A DNA stretch of 64,000 nt, taken from Rhodoligotrophos appendicifer. GTDB taxonomy: Bacteria > Pseudomonadota > Alphaproteobacteria > Rhizobiales > Im1. This document shows, in pieces, positions 35,939-43,563 of this stretch. The notes beneath the pieces are model-generated. The model was not told where the DNA came from, did not search any database, and worked only from the letters and a program-made list of their open reading frames with translations. The position numbers were made by a program, and so were the translations under genes. How positions within the stretch are numbered: position 1 is the stretch's first letter; every line of letters starts with the position of its first letter. The stretch lies in the NCBI RefSeq assembly GCF_007474605.1, contig NZ_VHKL01000015.1, positions 1 to 64,000 of the forward strand. Reading direction: 5' to 3'.

Positions 35939-36498
35939 TCGCGGATCGCGCTAGCTATGCACTGTTGTTCGGCGGGGATGTCGAGACCGTCAAGGCTGTC
36001 ACCCGCGGCAAGAAGACCGGAGGCGACAGCACTGTTGCCGAAATCGCGTTGCTTAAGCCCGCACTGCGTGCCTGGTTGACCGGTGCGCCGTTTGCGTCAA
36101 TCGAGGCGGCGCTCGGTGTCGCCCCGTCCAAGTTCAAAACCTGCAAGCGCTCCCGCGATTTCGTGCTCAAGCTGATGAATCGTCGCTTCTACATGATCGC
36201 TGGCGCACTGGCCGCCCTGGTTCAGCATGCGCTTCAGGAGGCTGGGAAGGTGACTGCTAATCCAGCAGCACTAGAGGTTATGGCGGTGGCGATACGCAAG
36301 GGCTTGGACTCCCCCGACAAGATAGCCTTCGCCCATCGGTCCACGGCGATCCGTTCTCCCGTCATCCTGCACCGCTCCTATGCAGACCGCTTTCCTAATC
36401 GGGAGGATCAGATGGGTACGGACTTTCAGACAATCCTGCGATCGATCGACGCGCATTTGGCGTTTGCAGATTTAGGGCTGAGCACTTCTCGCGTCTGA
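35911..36498 (+). CDS. C-terminal segment of the island helicase or separate small protein
   Basis: This 195-residue frame starts at ATG 35911, 28 bases inside the helicase frame, with MVQWLVDFLIADRASYALLFGG. The helicase frame reads the same bases as a short tail ending in WSIS. The smooth join of the two frames suggests one original protein. It continues as a helical domain with KSRDFVLKLMNRRFY-like basic segments. No enzyme motif is visible. A short inverted repeat follows the stop. Confidence 0.45.
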   Translation: MVQWLVDFLIADRASYALLFGGDVETVKAVTRGKKTGGDSTVAEIALLKPALRAWLTGAPFASIEAALGVAPSKFKTCKRSRDFVLKLMNRRFYMIAGALAALVQHALQEAGKVTANPAALEVMAVAIRKGLDSPDKIAFAHRSTAIRSPVILHRSYADRFPNREDQMGTDFQTILRSIDAHLAFADLGLSTSRV

Positions 36499-36525
36499 CC
36501 TTCCCAGCCGTTCTAGGAGGAAGGT
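36498..36525 (+). terminator. Inverted repeat after the helicase operon, possible terminator
   Basis: ACCTTCC (36498-36504) and GGAAGGT (36519-36525) can pair across a 14-base loop immediately after the last stop codon. There is no T-run, so a factor-independent terminator is uncertain. Confidence 0.25.
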
Positions 36526-36689
36526 TCGACGATAACCACCTTCATAGTTACCTGAGCAGACGACCGCTTTCAGCGCCGGGGCGCGAGAGCCTGAATGGAG
36601 ACAATTATTGCTTTGATGCCAATGCTGGAGCCGCACGCAGATCAACTGGAGCGCTGCGGTAGAGATGGTGAGGAGCGGCAAAGCACACA

Positions 36690-36998
36690 TCACTCGACTC
36701 CCGCCAACCCTCTCTGAGCATCACCATAGAACCCCTGCCACCCTGCCCGCTTGCTTTCGCAATTGGCGATCTCGACCAGCGCCTCGCCCAGCAGCGCCTT
36801 GGCATTGTCGCCTGGCTTGATGTCGGGGCCGACGCACTTCTCCCGCAGATGTGAATCCACTCGCTCGACCCGGGGCAAGCTGATCAGGCGACCGATGTCA
36901 CCGGTAGTTTCGCCGCCGCCGAGCGTCGTCATCATCGAGAGCGCAAGGATCGACAGCACAGCGCGACAACGGCTGGGTCGCCGACGACCGGCCGGCAT
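36690..36998 (-). CDS. Small phage lysis-cassette protein (Rz1-like position)
   Basis: ATG 36998 starts a frame of about 102 residues with an N-terminal hydrophobic stretch (CRAVLSILALSMM). A soluble tail with RVERVDSHLREKCVG and GEALVEIANCESKRAGWQ follows. It is nested out of frame in the 3' part of the endolysin/membrane gene, an arrangement typical of spanin or lysis accessory genes in phages. I infer a role in lysis from position; the sequence has no diagnostic lipobox. Confidence 0.45.
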   Translation of the reverse strand: MPAGRRRPSRCRAVLSILALSMMTTLGGGETTGDIGRLISLPRVERVDSHLREKCVGPDIKPGDNAKALLGEALVEIANCESKRAGWQGFYGDAQRGLAGVE

Positions 36999-37917
36999 GG
37001 CCCGGCTTTGCGCCCGGGATGGGCACGCGGCGCTCGACGGTTTCAGGTTCACCGTCACGGGCCTTTGCCAACGTGCCGCTCTTCTCCGCCAATTGCCGCC
37101 TGTATTCATGGGCATCCTCCTCGAGCTGCTTTAAGCGGTTGCGGTCGGCGCTGATGCGCGTGCCGAGACGGCTCTGCGCTTCCTCGACGACGACTTTGAT
37201 TTCGGCCACCACGCGAACCCGCTCGGCGGCATGCCAGCGTTCCCAGCGGCCATCCATCCAGCGGGCGCCGGTGATGAAGGCGATGCTTCCGATGAGGATC
37301 GCCCAGGTGAAATATCTGACCGGGCCGGTGAACAGTAGGCGGAGGGCGAGGCCGATGACTTGGCCGCCCGGGATGAGGCTGAGGAGCATGGTCACCCCCC
37401 CAAGGTTCCAGCCGTCTGCGTGATCCTCGACGCGCGCCTTGGTGATCCGCATCGCCGCCCACCACACCAGGCCGCCAGCCGGCAGGCTGAGGATCCACCA
37501 ATTGTCCGCGATGAACTGGCCGAGGCCGGCAAAGGCCTCATGGAGACCTCGGAAGCGGCTCGCCAGGCCGATCGCGGTGTCGACCTTGTCGAGGATGCCA
37601 TCAGCGCCGGAGACGATGTCGCCGGGAAGACCCGTGGTGTCCTGCGCGGCAGCTACGCCCGAGACGACGGCGGTCACCCCACCGACCACCTTCGGGATAT
37701 CGGCCTTCTCCACGATGTTGGATCCGGCCTGGCGCAGCGTCTCCGCTGTCGTCGACGCGCGCTTTTCCGAGAGCAGCCGATCGCCGGCGATCGCGATCGC
37801 CTCGAGGAGGGCTTTGTCAATCAGGCCGGTCTTGGTCAGGCCATTGTACGCCTGGAAGGCGAGGATCGCGTCGCAGTTCAGGTTGCCATATTTGCCGTCG
37901 ATATCCCGACTGGATAA
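36898..37917 (-). pseudogene. Truncated phage endolysin/lysis protein: peptidoglycan-binding domain plus membrane segments
   Basis: The open frame (ATG 37713) encodes three membrane helices (FIADNWWILSLPAGG, GGVTMLLSLIPGG and FTWAILIGSIAFITG) and a coiled basic tail. Before that ATG the same frame reads DIDGKYGNLNCDAILAFQ and NGLTKTGLIDKALLE, a peptidoglycan-binding motif of GH108-type phage endolysins, back to an in-frame TGA near 37926. The catalytic N-terminal domain is absent, and a one-base loss near 37912 shifts the frame. It is therefore a broken remnant of a prophage lysis gene. Confidence 0.6.
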
Positions 37918-37936
37918 CCTTGTCTGTCAGCACGTC

Positions 37937-38110
37937 CTAGACCCGCGCATTCCGTCCCAGTCCGATGATCGTGGGTCCGCGGATCTTGCCCTCGGCAAGC
38001 CACCGCGACACGCGGCCCGGCGTCACCTTCAAAAGGCGCGCAAGCTCGCCCTGGTGACGACTCCATTTGCTTTGTTCACGCTCAAAAGTGTGCCTCGTGT
38101 TTAGGGGATA
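37937..38110 (-). pseudogene. Small helix-turn-helix protein relic
   Basis: On the minus strand a frame reads HQGELARLLKVTPGRVSRWL, then EGKIRGPTIIGLGRNARV and a TAG stop near 37937. This is a clear helix-turn-helix of phage or excisionase type. The frame stays open upstream, but no ATG or GTG with a ribosome site is in phase, so the gene has probably lost its start. It lies between the endolysin relic and an unknown prophage gene. Confidence 0.4.
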
Positions 38111-38168
38111 AAGTCGAATGTTTAGGCTTCTGGAAAGCCGTCAGACTGGTGAACACTCGCCGCCCGAA

Positions 38169-39035
38169 TTACCCGCAGGAGCAATATCTTCCAGGGGCCC
38201 CGTCACCGCATCCTAGCTGGGGCCTGCGCGATCGAGGCTTGGAAAGAGTGCGATCCGTTCTGGCCAACCGGGCAGCGACGATCCCGAAGGAGTGGAAGCG
38301 CGGCGTGTCGCACACTTTGGCGACGAGGATCAGGACGGGCGCGATCGTGCTTCCCACTCCAAGGCTCACTGACGAGCCATTTCGCAAGCGGCTGACCCTT
38401 CTCAGCCATACGGTCGTGAAGGGCATGAGACAGTCCCCGAGGCGGTCGACCCTCGCATCGGCTTCGGCATGCGCCTTGCTGATCTCCTCGACGGAATAGC
38501 CGACAAATTCGACGAGGCAGATGTAAGGCTCGTGCGTGCGAGGGTGCCTCAGCATCTTCGGCTTCGGCCCGGCACTGGTCTGGCGCAGCACCGGGCGGCA
38601 CTTCAACGGCGGCAGCTTGACCACCCGGCTTGGCATCTCGCCCTTCTCTGCGTGATCCACGATCAGCCAGTAACCGTGGCGGGACAGGTTCCGAACCCAA
38701 GCATCCACGGCAACCGCATCCTCATGCACCTGCAGCCAGCCATTGATCAGGCCGCCGCGACGCTCCGCCATGCACAGGGAGGAGCGCTCATGCCGCAGCG
38801 ACCAATCCTCGGTGCCGCCGGCCGCTGCCCTTACGCACTCGTCCTTGTAGGGCCACACCAACAATGACCAGGCATCGATCTCTCGCCGCAGATCCGCCTT
38901 GCGAGGGTTGCGAGGGTCATGCGAGGGTTTCGGATCAACCCTCGCAGCACTTTTTTCTTTTGATTTCAGATCGTTATAAGTCTCTTGCGAGACTTGCGAG
39001 GGTTTTTCTCCCGTGTGTGTATAGAAACTTTTCAT
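38169..39035 (-). CDS. Unknown prophage protein with probable 3' frameshift
   Basis: The 288-residue product is not recognised. Residues 45-210 look like a folded basic/aromatic domain (SLLVWPYKDECVRAA, INGWLQVHEDAVAVDAWV, GYWLIVDHAEKGEMPSRV). Near residue 222 (about 38370-38400) the neighbouring frame reads more plausibly (EKGQPLAKWLVSEP) before the first frame resumes, suggesting two compensating indels. The first 50 codons lie inside the GCGAGGGTT repeat field, so translation may begin further downstream. Its position between lysis relics and the repressor is in a prophage early or replication region. Confidence 0.4.
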   Translation of the reverse strand: MKSFYTHTGEKPSQVSQETYNDLKSKEKSAARVDPKPSHDPRNPRKADLRREIDAWSLLVWPYKDECVRAAAGGTEDWSLRHERSSLCMAERRGGLINGWLQVHEDAVAVDAWVRNLSRHGYWLIVDHAEKGEMPSRVVKLPPLKCRPVLRQTSAGPKPKMLRHPRTHEPYICLVEFVGYSVEEISKAHAEADARVDRLGDCLMPFTTVWLRRVSRLRNGSSVSLGVGSTIAPVLILVAKVCDTPRFHSFGIVAARLARTDRTLSKPRSRRPQLGCGDGAPGRYCSCG

Positions 39036-39189
39036 TCCATCCTTCCTCTAAGACTCTCTCATGCGTGACGCGCGCGAAACCCTCGAAACCCTCGCAACCC
39101 TCGCAGAGCTCCTCTAAGTCATTCGTGCGAAACGATTTTCAGCCGCGCGAGGGTTTGTCCAATCCCTCGCAAAGCCTCGCAACCCTCGC
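38901..39189. repeat. Iteron-like field of GCGAGGGTT 9-mers in both orientations
   Basis: Exact copies of GCGAGGGTT or its complement AACCCTCGC start at 38901, 38921, 38937, 38996, 39087, 39096, 39147 and 39181. One-to-two-base variants lie at 38910, 38987, 39078, 39162 and 39172. Several are in direct tandem at 9-base spacing. Such clusters are typical of iterons or primase/initiator binding sites near a phage or plasmid replication origin. Thirteen sites in 290 bases exceed chance, but the function is inferred. Confidence 0.6.
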
Positions 39190-39437
39190 AGCATCAGGCG
39201 TCATCGGCCGGATGCGGCGGCTCAGGCGCACGGCCCTCGTTCCGCGCCGGCACATCATGCAGCCGCACATCGAGGTAACGGCGGATGCGTTCCGACGTCT
39301 TGAGGAAGCCCTTCTGCGAGCATCACCCGTCCGAAGGTCGCCTCTTTCCCCGGCCGTCCTTTATGGGGCGCCTTCGAAACAAAAATCCGTCGATCACGAG
39401 CCTACCGGCTCCAGTGCGATTCCTCGTAGTCTAAATT
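39036..39437. other. Prophage control region upstream of the repressor
   Basis: No gene is supported between the unknown leftward protein and the repressor operators. The first 150 bases contain the right half of the 9-mer repeat field. The remainder (about 39190-39437) has open frames on both strands without family features. Confidence 0.4.
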
Positions 39438-39497
39438 GCGATAATCGCGGCATTCCGTCAATGCGATTTTCGCGATTTCATTCTGCGCGAAAATCGC
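39438..39497. promoter_or_regulatory. Three phased palindromic operators upstream of the repressor
   Basis: Three 11-base palindromes share the arms GCGA/TCGC: GCGATAATCGC (39438-39448), GCGATTTTCGC (39463-39473) and GCGAAAATCGC (39487-39497). Centres are 25 and 24 bases apart, so the sites are on nearly the same helical face. They lie just before the repressor start at 39510, the layout of a lambda-like operator row. Binding by the adjacent repressor is inferred. Confidence 0.6.
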
Positions 39498-39509
39498 AAA
39501 GATTACGCG

Positions 39510-40184
39510 ATGAATGAAAATGATCGGATACGAGATTGGCTTGAGGGCCAGGTGGCAAAGCGGGGCCGCGGAGCAAAGGCGGCTCTCGCAGCACATTTGG
39601 GAGTGCGGCCAGATGCCATAACGAGAATGCTCAACCTTGGCGGAAAGGAAACGCGCCTCATAAAGGCGCATGAACTCTCGAGAATTGCCGAGTTTTTTGG
39701 AACACCCTTTCCGGAGCAGTCTCAACGATCGCTGGCGTCTAACGCCACACTACCTCCCAGCTATCGCCCGTTCCCCGATCGGGCCCTACCGGTCTTTGGG
39801 CAGGCAGAAGGCGGCATTGACGGCCGCTTCGTGCTGAACGGTCAGCGGGTCGCGAGCGTTTTTTGTCCACCGGTCCTTGCCGATGTGGAAGGCGCCTATG
39901 CCGTGTATGTGCACGGTGACTCTATGGCGCCAAAATTCGAAGCGGGAGAGACCGTTTGGCTTCACCCTTACGTGCCCGTGAAGAAGGGCGACTACGTCGT
40001 TGTCCAGCTGACGATCGGAGGAGACGAGATGCTGCATGGATATGTCAAACAGTTCATCTCGAGAAATTCAAAACACTTGGTGCTACGGCAACTCAATCCG
40101 CCGGAGGGTGAGGAGGAAATTTTCCAATTACCCACAAGCCAAGTTTTTTCTATTCACAAGATCGTCTTTTCGCAGCTGCTTTAA
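39510..40184 (+). CDS. cI/LexA-like phage repressor (HTH plus S24 peptidase)
   Basis: The 224-residue protein has an N-terminal helix-turn-helix (about 20-60, GAKAALAAHLGVRPDAITRML). A C-terminal S24 peptidase domain follows, with the catalytic Ser138 in HGDSMAPKFEAGE and a candidate Lys180 in GYVKQF. Such repressors hold the prophage silent and self-cleave when RecA filaments form. The gene is flanked upstream by three palindromes and followed about 390 bases later by a fourth. It reads toward the integrase side of the prophage. The start ATG 39510 is the first in frame and sits just after the last operator. Confidence 0.82.
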   Translation: MNENDRIRDWLEGQVAKRGRGAKAALAAHLGVRPDAITRMLNLGGKETRLIKAHELSRIAEFFGTPFPEQSQRSLASNATLPPSYRPFPDRALPVFGQAEGGIDGRFVLNGQRVASVFCPPVLADVEGAYAVYVHGDSMAPKFEAGETVWLHPYVPVKKGDYVVVQLTIGGDEMLHGYVKQFISRNSKHLVLRQLNPPEGEEEIFQLPTSQVFSIHKIVFSQLL

Positions 40185-40439
40185 ATCAACCCCTGCATAG
40201 TCTTCAAGGGTTCTCCACCGTGGGCGAATTGTGAGGTTTCTATTCCTCACAGGTAGCCGCGGGCACTCGCCACACCGAACTTTGCGGCACAAATCCCCAT
40301 ATGTGTGAATACCTAGGGCCTGGATCTCCCTCAGTCGGCTGATCGATATCTCGCGCTCTCGTCCGCAATCATCACACGCGACATAAACGCTGAGGATCTC
40401 CGATAACAGCCGGCGCGCATCGGGTGGAAGCCTATGCAT
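40128..40439 (-). CDS. Small zinc-ribbon-like protein
   Basis: The 103-residue product has two Cys pairs, CDDC (about 22-25) and CRKVRCGEC (about 51-59), suitable for one zinc site. A helical block RLLSEILSVYV precedes them. AGGA lies 6 bases before the ATG. Small proteins of this type are common in alphaproteobacterial phages and may bind DNA. Its 3' end overlaps the repressor gene by 57 bases on the opposite strand, which is odd but open throughout. No specific family name is claimed. Confidence 0.5.
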   Translation of the reverse strand: MHRLPPDARRLLSEILSVYVACDDCGREREISISRLREIQALGIHTYGDLCRKVRCGECPRLPVRNRNLTIRPRWRTLEDYAGVDLKQLRKDDLVNRKNLACG

Positions 40440-40542
40440 GACACATCCTATGTTCTCTTATTGTTCTCATTGATTCCCGATTTTCCCGGCGGAGTCCAGA
40501 ATTGATTCTGCTCGAAGAAATCGGGCATCTGCAAAATAAATT

Positions 40543-40588
40543 GCGATTACCACAGATGGCGCCGTTGACCTTTAATCGCGATTATCGC
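40543..40588. promoter_or_regulatory. Second operator region with GCGATTATCGC palindrome
   Basis: GCGATTATCGC (40578-40588) matches the operator at 39438. It overlaps the perfect palindrome TAATCGCGATTA (40573-40584). A half-site TTGCGATTACC begins at 40541. The sites lie 38 bases before the start of the rightward early genes, so the repressor probably controls both its own promoter and this one. Confidence 0.55.
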
Positions 40589-40625
40589 AATTTACCTTCG
40601 GTGAAACTTCGTGGGTCCTGGACGA

Positions 40626-40898
40626 ATGAACCTCAGCGTCCGCCTGTCCGCTCTTGATAAACTGCGTCACTTCGGTGCGCCGGCAAGCCCCGGCATATGG
40701 GCCGAGGTCAAAACCTATGACCGAGCCCATCCCCGCCCCAGCAAGCGCTGCGCGCTGAGTGTCGGCAAGTTCACCCTCAAGCAGACGTTCGGCCTCGGTC
40801 TGATCGACGACGGTGAAGCCGCTGCCCTGCCGATCTTCCTCCATCTTGGGCCCATCGAGCTTTGGGCTGGCATCGTTCGTCCGGAGGCGCGGCATTGA
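40626..40898 (+). CDS. Prophage early-region hypothetical protein
   Basis: ATG 40626 opens a 90-residue frame starting MNLSVRLSALDKLRHFGAP. It has no recognised domain. It is first in a tightly coupled rightward series (hypothetical, hypothetical, ssb, small membrane protein, HTH) just downstream of an operator. Its stop overlaps the next start (TTGA). A C-terminal segment LPIFLHLGPIELW is hydrophobic but short. Confidence 0.55.
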   Translation: MNLSVRLSALDKLRHFGAPASPGIWAEVKTYDRAHPRPSKRCALSVGKFTLKQTFGLGLIDDGEAAALPIFLHLGPIELWAGIVRPEARH

Positions 40899-41080
40899 TC
40901 AGCAATTTGATCGATATCGCCGTGCAGGTCCGCCATACGACGGAGCGGGCCGCCCTGGTGCACGAAGGCGCCCGCGAAGCCTGGATCCCGCTGCCCAAGG
41001 CAGAACTCATCTCCAATGGCGACGGCACACACACCCTCACCTGCCCGGAATGGCTGGCGAAAGACAAGGGATTGATGTGA
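40895..41080 (+). CDS. Small prophage protein upstream of ssb
   Basis: TTG 40895 is chosen because GGAGG (40882-40886) lies 8 bases before and it forms a 4-base overlap with the previous stop. The 61-residue product starts LISNLIDIAVQVRHTT-like and contains AWIPLPKAELI and LTCPEWLAKDKG, a pattern recurring in small alphaproteobacterial phage proteins before ssb. Function unknown. Its TGA overlaps the ssb ATG by one base. Confidence 0.55.
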   Translation: MISNLIDIAVQVRHTTERAALVHEGAREAWIPLPKAELISNGDGTHTLTCPEWLAKDKGLM

Positions 41081-41559
41081 TGGCAGGCTCGCTCAATAAG
41101 GTCCAGCTCATCGGCCACCTCGGCAAGGCCCCCGAGATCCGGCACACCCGTGATGGACGCGGCGTCGCCTCGTTCAGCCTCGCCAAGTCCGAGAGCTGGC
41201 GCGACAAGACCACCGACGGGCGCAAGGATCGAACGGAGTGGCACAATATCGTCGTCTTTACCGACGGCTTGGTGAAGATCGCCGAGCAATATCTGAAGAA
41301 GGGTGGGCCGGTTTATGTCGAGGGCCAGCTGACGACGCGAACATGGCAGGATCAGAGCGGCAATGATCGCTGGTCGACGGAGGTGGTGCTGCAGGGTTTC
41401 AACGCCACCCTGACTATGCTCGACGGAAGGCGCGACGATGGCGGCCGATACGACCCCGAGCAGCGCGGCCTGGATCCCGATCGCACCGCCGGCCGCAGCA
41501 CCACCACAGCGCGGCCAAGCTCGATCCATGAAGAACTCGACAATGAGGTGCCGTTCTGA
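41080..41559 (+). CDS. ssb: Single-stranded DNA-binding protein
   Basis: ATG 41080 shares a base with the previous TGA. The 159-residue protein has the OB-fold SSB pattern: SLNKVQLIGHLGKAPEIRHT, GVASFSLAKSESW and TEWHNIVVF, then GGPVYVEGQLTTRTWQD. A disordered linker leads to an acidic tip LDNEVPF, the protein-interaction tail of SSBs. It protects single-stranded DNA during phage replication or recombination. It is a second, phage-borne copy in type. The next small gene starts on its stop. Confidence 0.88.
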   Translation: MAGSLNKVQLIGHLGKAPEIRHTRDGRGVASFSLAKSESWRDKTTDGRKDRTEWHNIVVFTDGLVKIAEQYLKKGGPVYVEGQLTTRTWQDQSGNDRWSTEVVLQGFNATLTMLDGRRDDGGRYDPEQRGLDPDRTAGRSTTTARPSSIHEELDNEVPF

Positions 41560-41720
41560 TGCGCCACTGGTCACCCGCCGAATTCTTCATCGTCGCGCTC
41601 TGCGTCACCATCGCCCTGCTCCTGGCAGTCATCGGCGACTTAGCCGAGCAGGCCCGGCTTATCCGCAGCTGGTCAGCCATGCGGAGACCATCAACGGCAG
41701 GCTGCCGGCCATTCGCGTGA
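41559..41720 (+). CDS. Small single-helix membrane protein
   Basis: ATG 41559 overlaps the ssb stop (TGATG). The 53-residue peptide has one hydrophobic helix (FFIVALCVTIALLLAVIG, about 9-26) and a basic tail. Its stop overlaps another ATG at 41720. Translational coupling is the main support. Function unknown. Confidence 0.45.
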   Translation: MRHWSPAEFFIVALCVTIALLLAVIGDLAEQARLIRSWSAMRRPSTAGCRPFA

Positions 41721-41776
41721 TGCCGTCCAAGGAAAAGGTGATCGGCCGTGGTAAGTCGACATATGGAGGGCAGAGA

Positions 41777-42031
41777 ATGACCCGCGCGAAATCCACCATC
41801 GCAGCACGCCTGACCATCCGGCGTGGGCTTTCAGAAGCGGAGGCGGCTCTGTATGTCGGGCTTGGCTCGACGAAGTTTCGCTTTCTCATCGCTGAAGGTC
41901 TGATGCCCGAACCCCGGATCATCGGCGGCCGAAGGCTTTGGGATGTCGATGACCTCGATGCTGCCTTCCGCTCGTTTCCACTGGAGGGTTCCGATAAGCT
42001 CGGCCAGCAGGAAGAAAATCCCTGGCATTAA
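41777..42031 (+). CDS. HTH (AlpA/excisionase-like) protein
   Basis: ATG 41777 is preceded by GGAGGG at 41765-41770; the frame also has an ATG at 41720 in the upstream stop. The 84-residue product has a MerR-like winged helix: LSEAEAALYVGLGSTKFRFL, then PEPRIIGGRRLWDVDDLDAA. Proteins like this act as excisionases or prophage regulators. It is 9 bases upstream of the integrase gene, consistent with an excisionase partner. Confidence 0.7.
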   Translation: MTRAKSTIAARLTIRRGLSEAEAALYVGLGSTKFRFLIAEGLMPEPRIIGGRRLWDVDDLDAAFRSFPLEGSDKLGQQEENPWH

Positions 42032-42040
42032 AGGTGGGCA

Positions 42041-43111
42041 ATGACGCGTCTAAAGTTGCGATATATCAAGGCCTATACCGACAGAATCGGGAAAACCCGT
42101 CGTTACTTCAACAAAACCGGGTTCGCCAAAACCCCACTTCCTGGCCTCCCTGGATCGATTGCCTTCATGGAAGTTTACCAGAGGTGTTTAGCCGAAGTTG
42201 AGGCTACGAAACGCAGCACCGCATCTGTCTCAGAAGCAGTGAAGCCGGGCTCGTTCGCCGATTTAGTGCAGCGTTATTATGGATCTTCATCGTTCAAGAC
42301 GTTGAGACCCATTACCAAATCGACTTACCGCAACGTCATCAACCATCTTGTCAAGGAAAACGGCGATAAGCCCGTCGATCGGCTAGATCGAAAGGGCATT
42401 ATGAAGTTGGTCGACCAGAAATCGGAGACCCCTGGCACCGCAAACAAAGTGCTCCGGACGCTCCGAATGCTAATGCGCTTTGCGATCAAACAGGAAATGC
42501 GAACGGACGATCCGACCGCTGGGCTGGCGAAGCTGCGAGTCAGCAAAGAGGGGTTTCTTGCGTGGGATGAAGATCACATTCGCCTATTTGAGGGCCATCA
42601 TCCGATCGGATCGAGAGCTCGGCTTGCCTTTGCCCTGCTGATCTTCACCGCTCAGCGGCGAAGCGACGTGATCCGGCTTGGCCCGCAACATATTCGAAAC
42701 GGCAGGCTGAGTTTGCGGCAGCAAAAGACTGGCACCTTCCTGGATATCCCCGTTCACCCCGAGCTCGCGATGATCATCGATCGCTCAGCGGTGAGCGATA
42801 TGACCTTTCTTAGGACGGAGCAGGGAAAATCATTTGCGCCAGCAGGTTTTGGAAATTGGTTCGGCGATTGCTGCCGGCAAGCTGGGCTGCCCTTAGGATT
42901 CAATGCACATGGCTTGAGGAAGGCGGCAGCCCGCCGCCTGGCTGAAGCCGGAGCGACGACGCAGGAGATCATGGCGATCACGGGCCATCAGTCGATCTCA
43001 GAAGTCGAGAGGTACACACGGGCGGCAAATCAGCGGCATTTGGCATCGAAAGGGATGTCGCGCCTAACAGAACTTTCTAACGATCCCAAAGTTTCCGTTC
43101 TAACCCGTTGA
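42041..43111 (+). CDS. Tyrosine-type integrase
   Basis: The 356-residue protein has a basic N-terminus and a core-binding SAM-like region (about 70-170). A catalytic domain has the Arg in FTAQRRSDVIRL, HGLRKAAARRL (HxxR), GHQSISEVERYT with the nucleophilic Tyr. It integrates and excises the prophage together with the HTH protein upstream. It is the outermost prophage gene, so an attachment site should lie just downstream. None of the catalytic residues is missing. Confidence 0.88.
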   Translation: MTRLKLRYIKAYTDRIGKTRRYFNKTGFAKTPLPGLPGSIAFMEVYQRCLAEVEATKRSTASVSEAVKPGSFADLVQRYYGSSSFKTLRPITKSTYRNVINHLVKENGDKPVDRLDRKGIMKLVDQKSETPGTANKVLRTLRMLMRFAIKQEMRTDDPTAGLAKLRVSKEGFLAWDEDHIRLFEGHHPIGSRARLAFALLIFTAQRRSDVIRLGPQHIRNGRLSLRQQKTGTFLDIPVHPELAMIIDRSAVSDMTFLRTEQGKSFAPAGFGNWFGDCCRQAGLPLGFNAHGLRKAAARRLAEAGATTQEIMAITGHQSISEVERYTRAANQRHLASKGMSRLTELSNDPKVSVLTR

Positions 43112-43563
43112 AAAACAATGGGGGTGGTGGTGGTTTCAGTCACTGCCGAACCAGTCTCCGAATTCCCTGCTCTGAGGGAATTCTGCAGGGAATTACTTCG
43201 TCAGAGGCGAAGCCGCGATCGCCGCAATCCGAATGTCCTAATACAACTTATGGTTGATTTTGGCCCGGAACTTATCCGATAGCTCCTGGTCGTTCTCGTG
43301 CCTAGACACTTCGCGCGCGGACCAATGGTGAACCTGGGTTCGCGAGCGGAAAGACTCTGACGAGCCACTTCGGCCATTGCTCTTCGATCTGCATCTGCTT
43401 AACGCAAGATTTTGTGAATCGTGCCCTTGATGTTTTCCCCACCATTCTGGTAGATCTTTTATTAGTTGGTCATATCGGCAGTCGACATATATTTCTATAG
43501 ACCAAAGATCGGGTCGACCCTAGTGACGATGTACTTACTCATTTCTTGATTTGGAGTGTTGTA
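43112..43563. other. Intergenic region after the integrase, likely attachment-site end
   Basis: No gene is supported. A perfect inverted repeat GAATTCCCT/AGGGAATTC (43160-43168 and 43175-43183) with a six-base loop is followed by another GGGAATT, and could be a terminator or part of the attachment site. I could not find a matching direct repeat at the other end by eye. No tRNA gene is visible. The methylase cassette begins at 43564. Confidence 0.4.

Noticed and set aside
38901-39189. CRISPR-like repeats
   Set aside because: Units are only 9 bases, occur in both orientations, some directly abutting, and there are no unique spacers of constant length or cas genes.
43160-43183. Definite attachment site beside the integrase
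   Set aside because: The inverted repeat is clear, but no matching direct repeat at the other prophage end could be found by eye.
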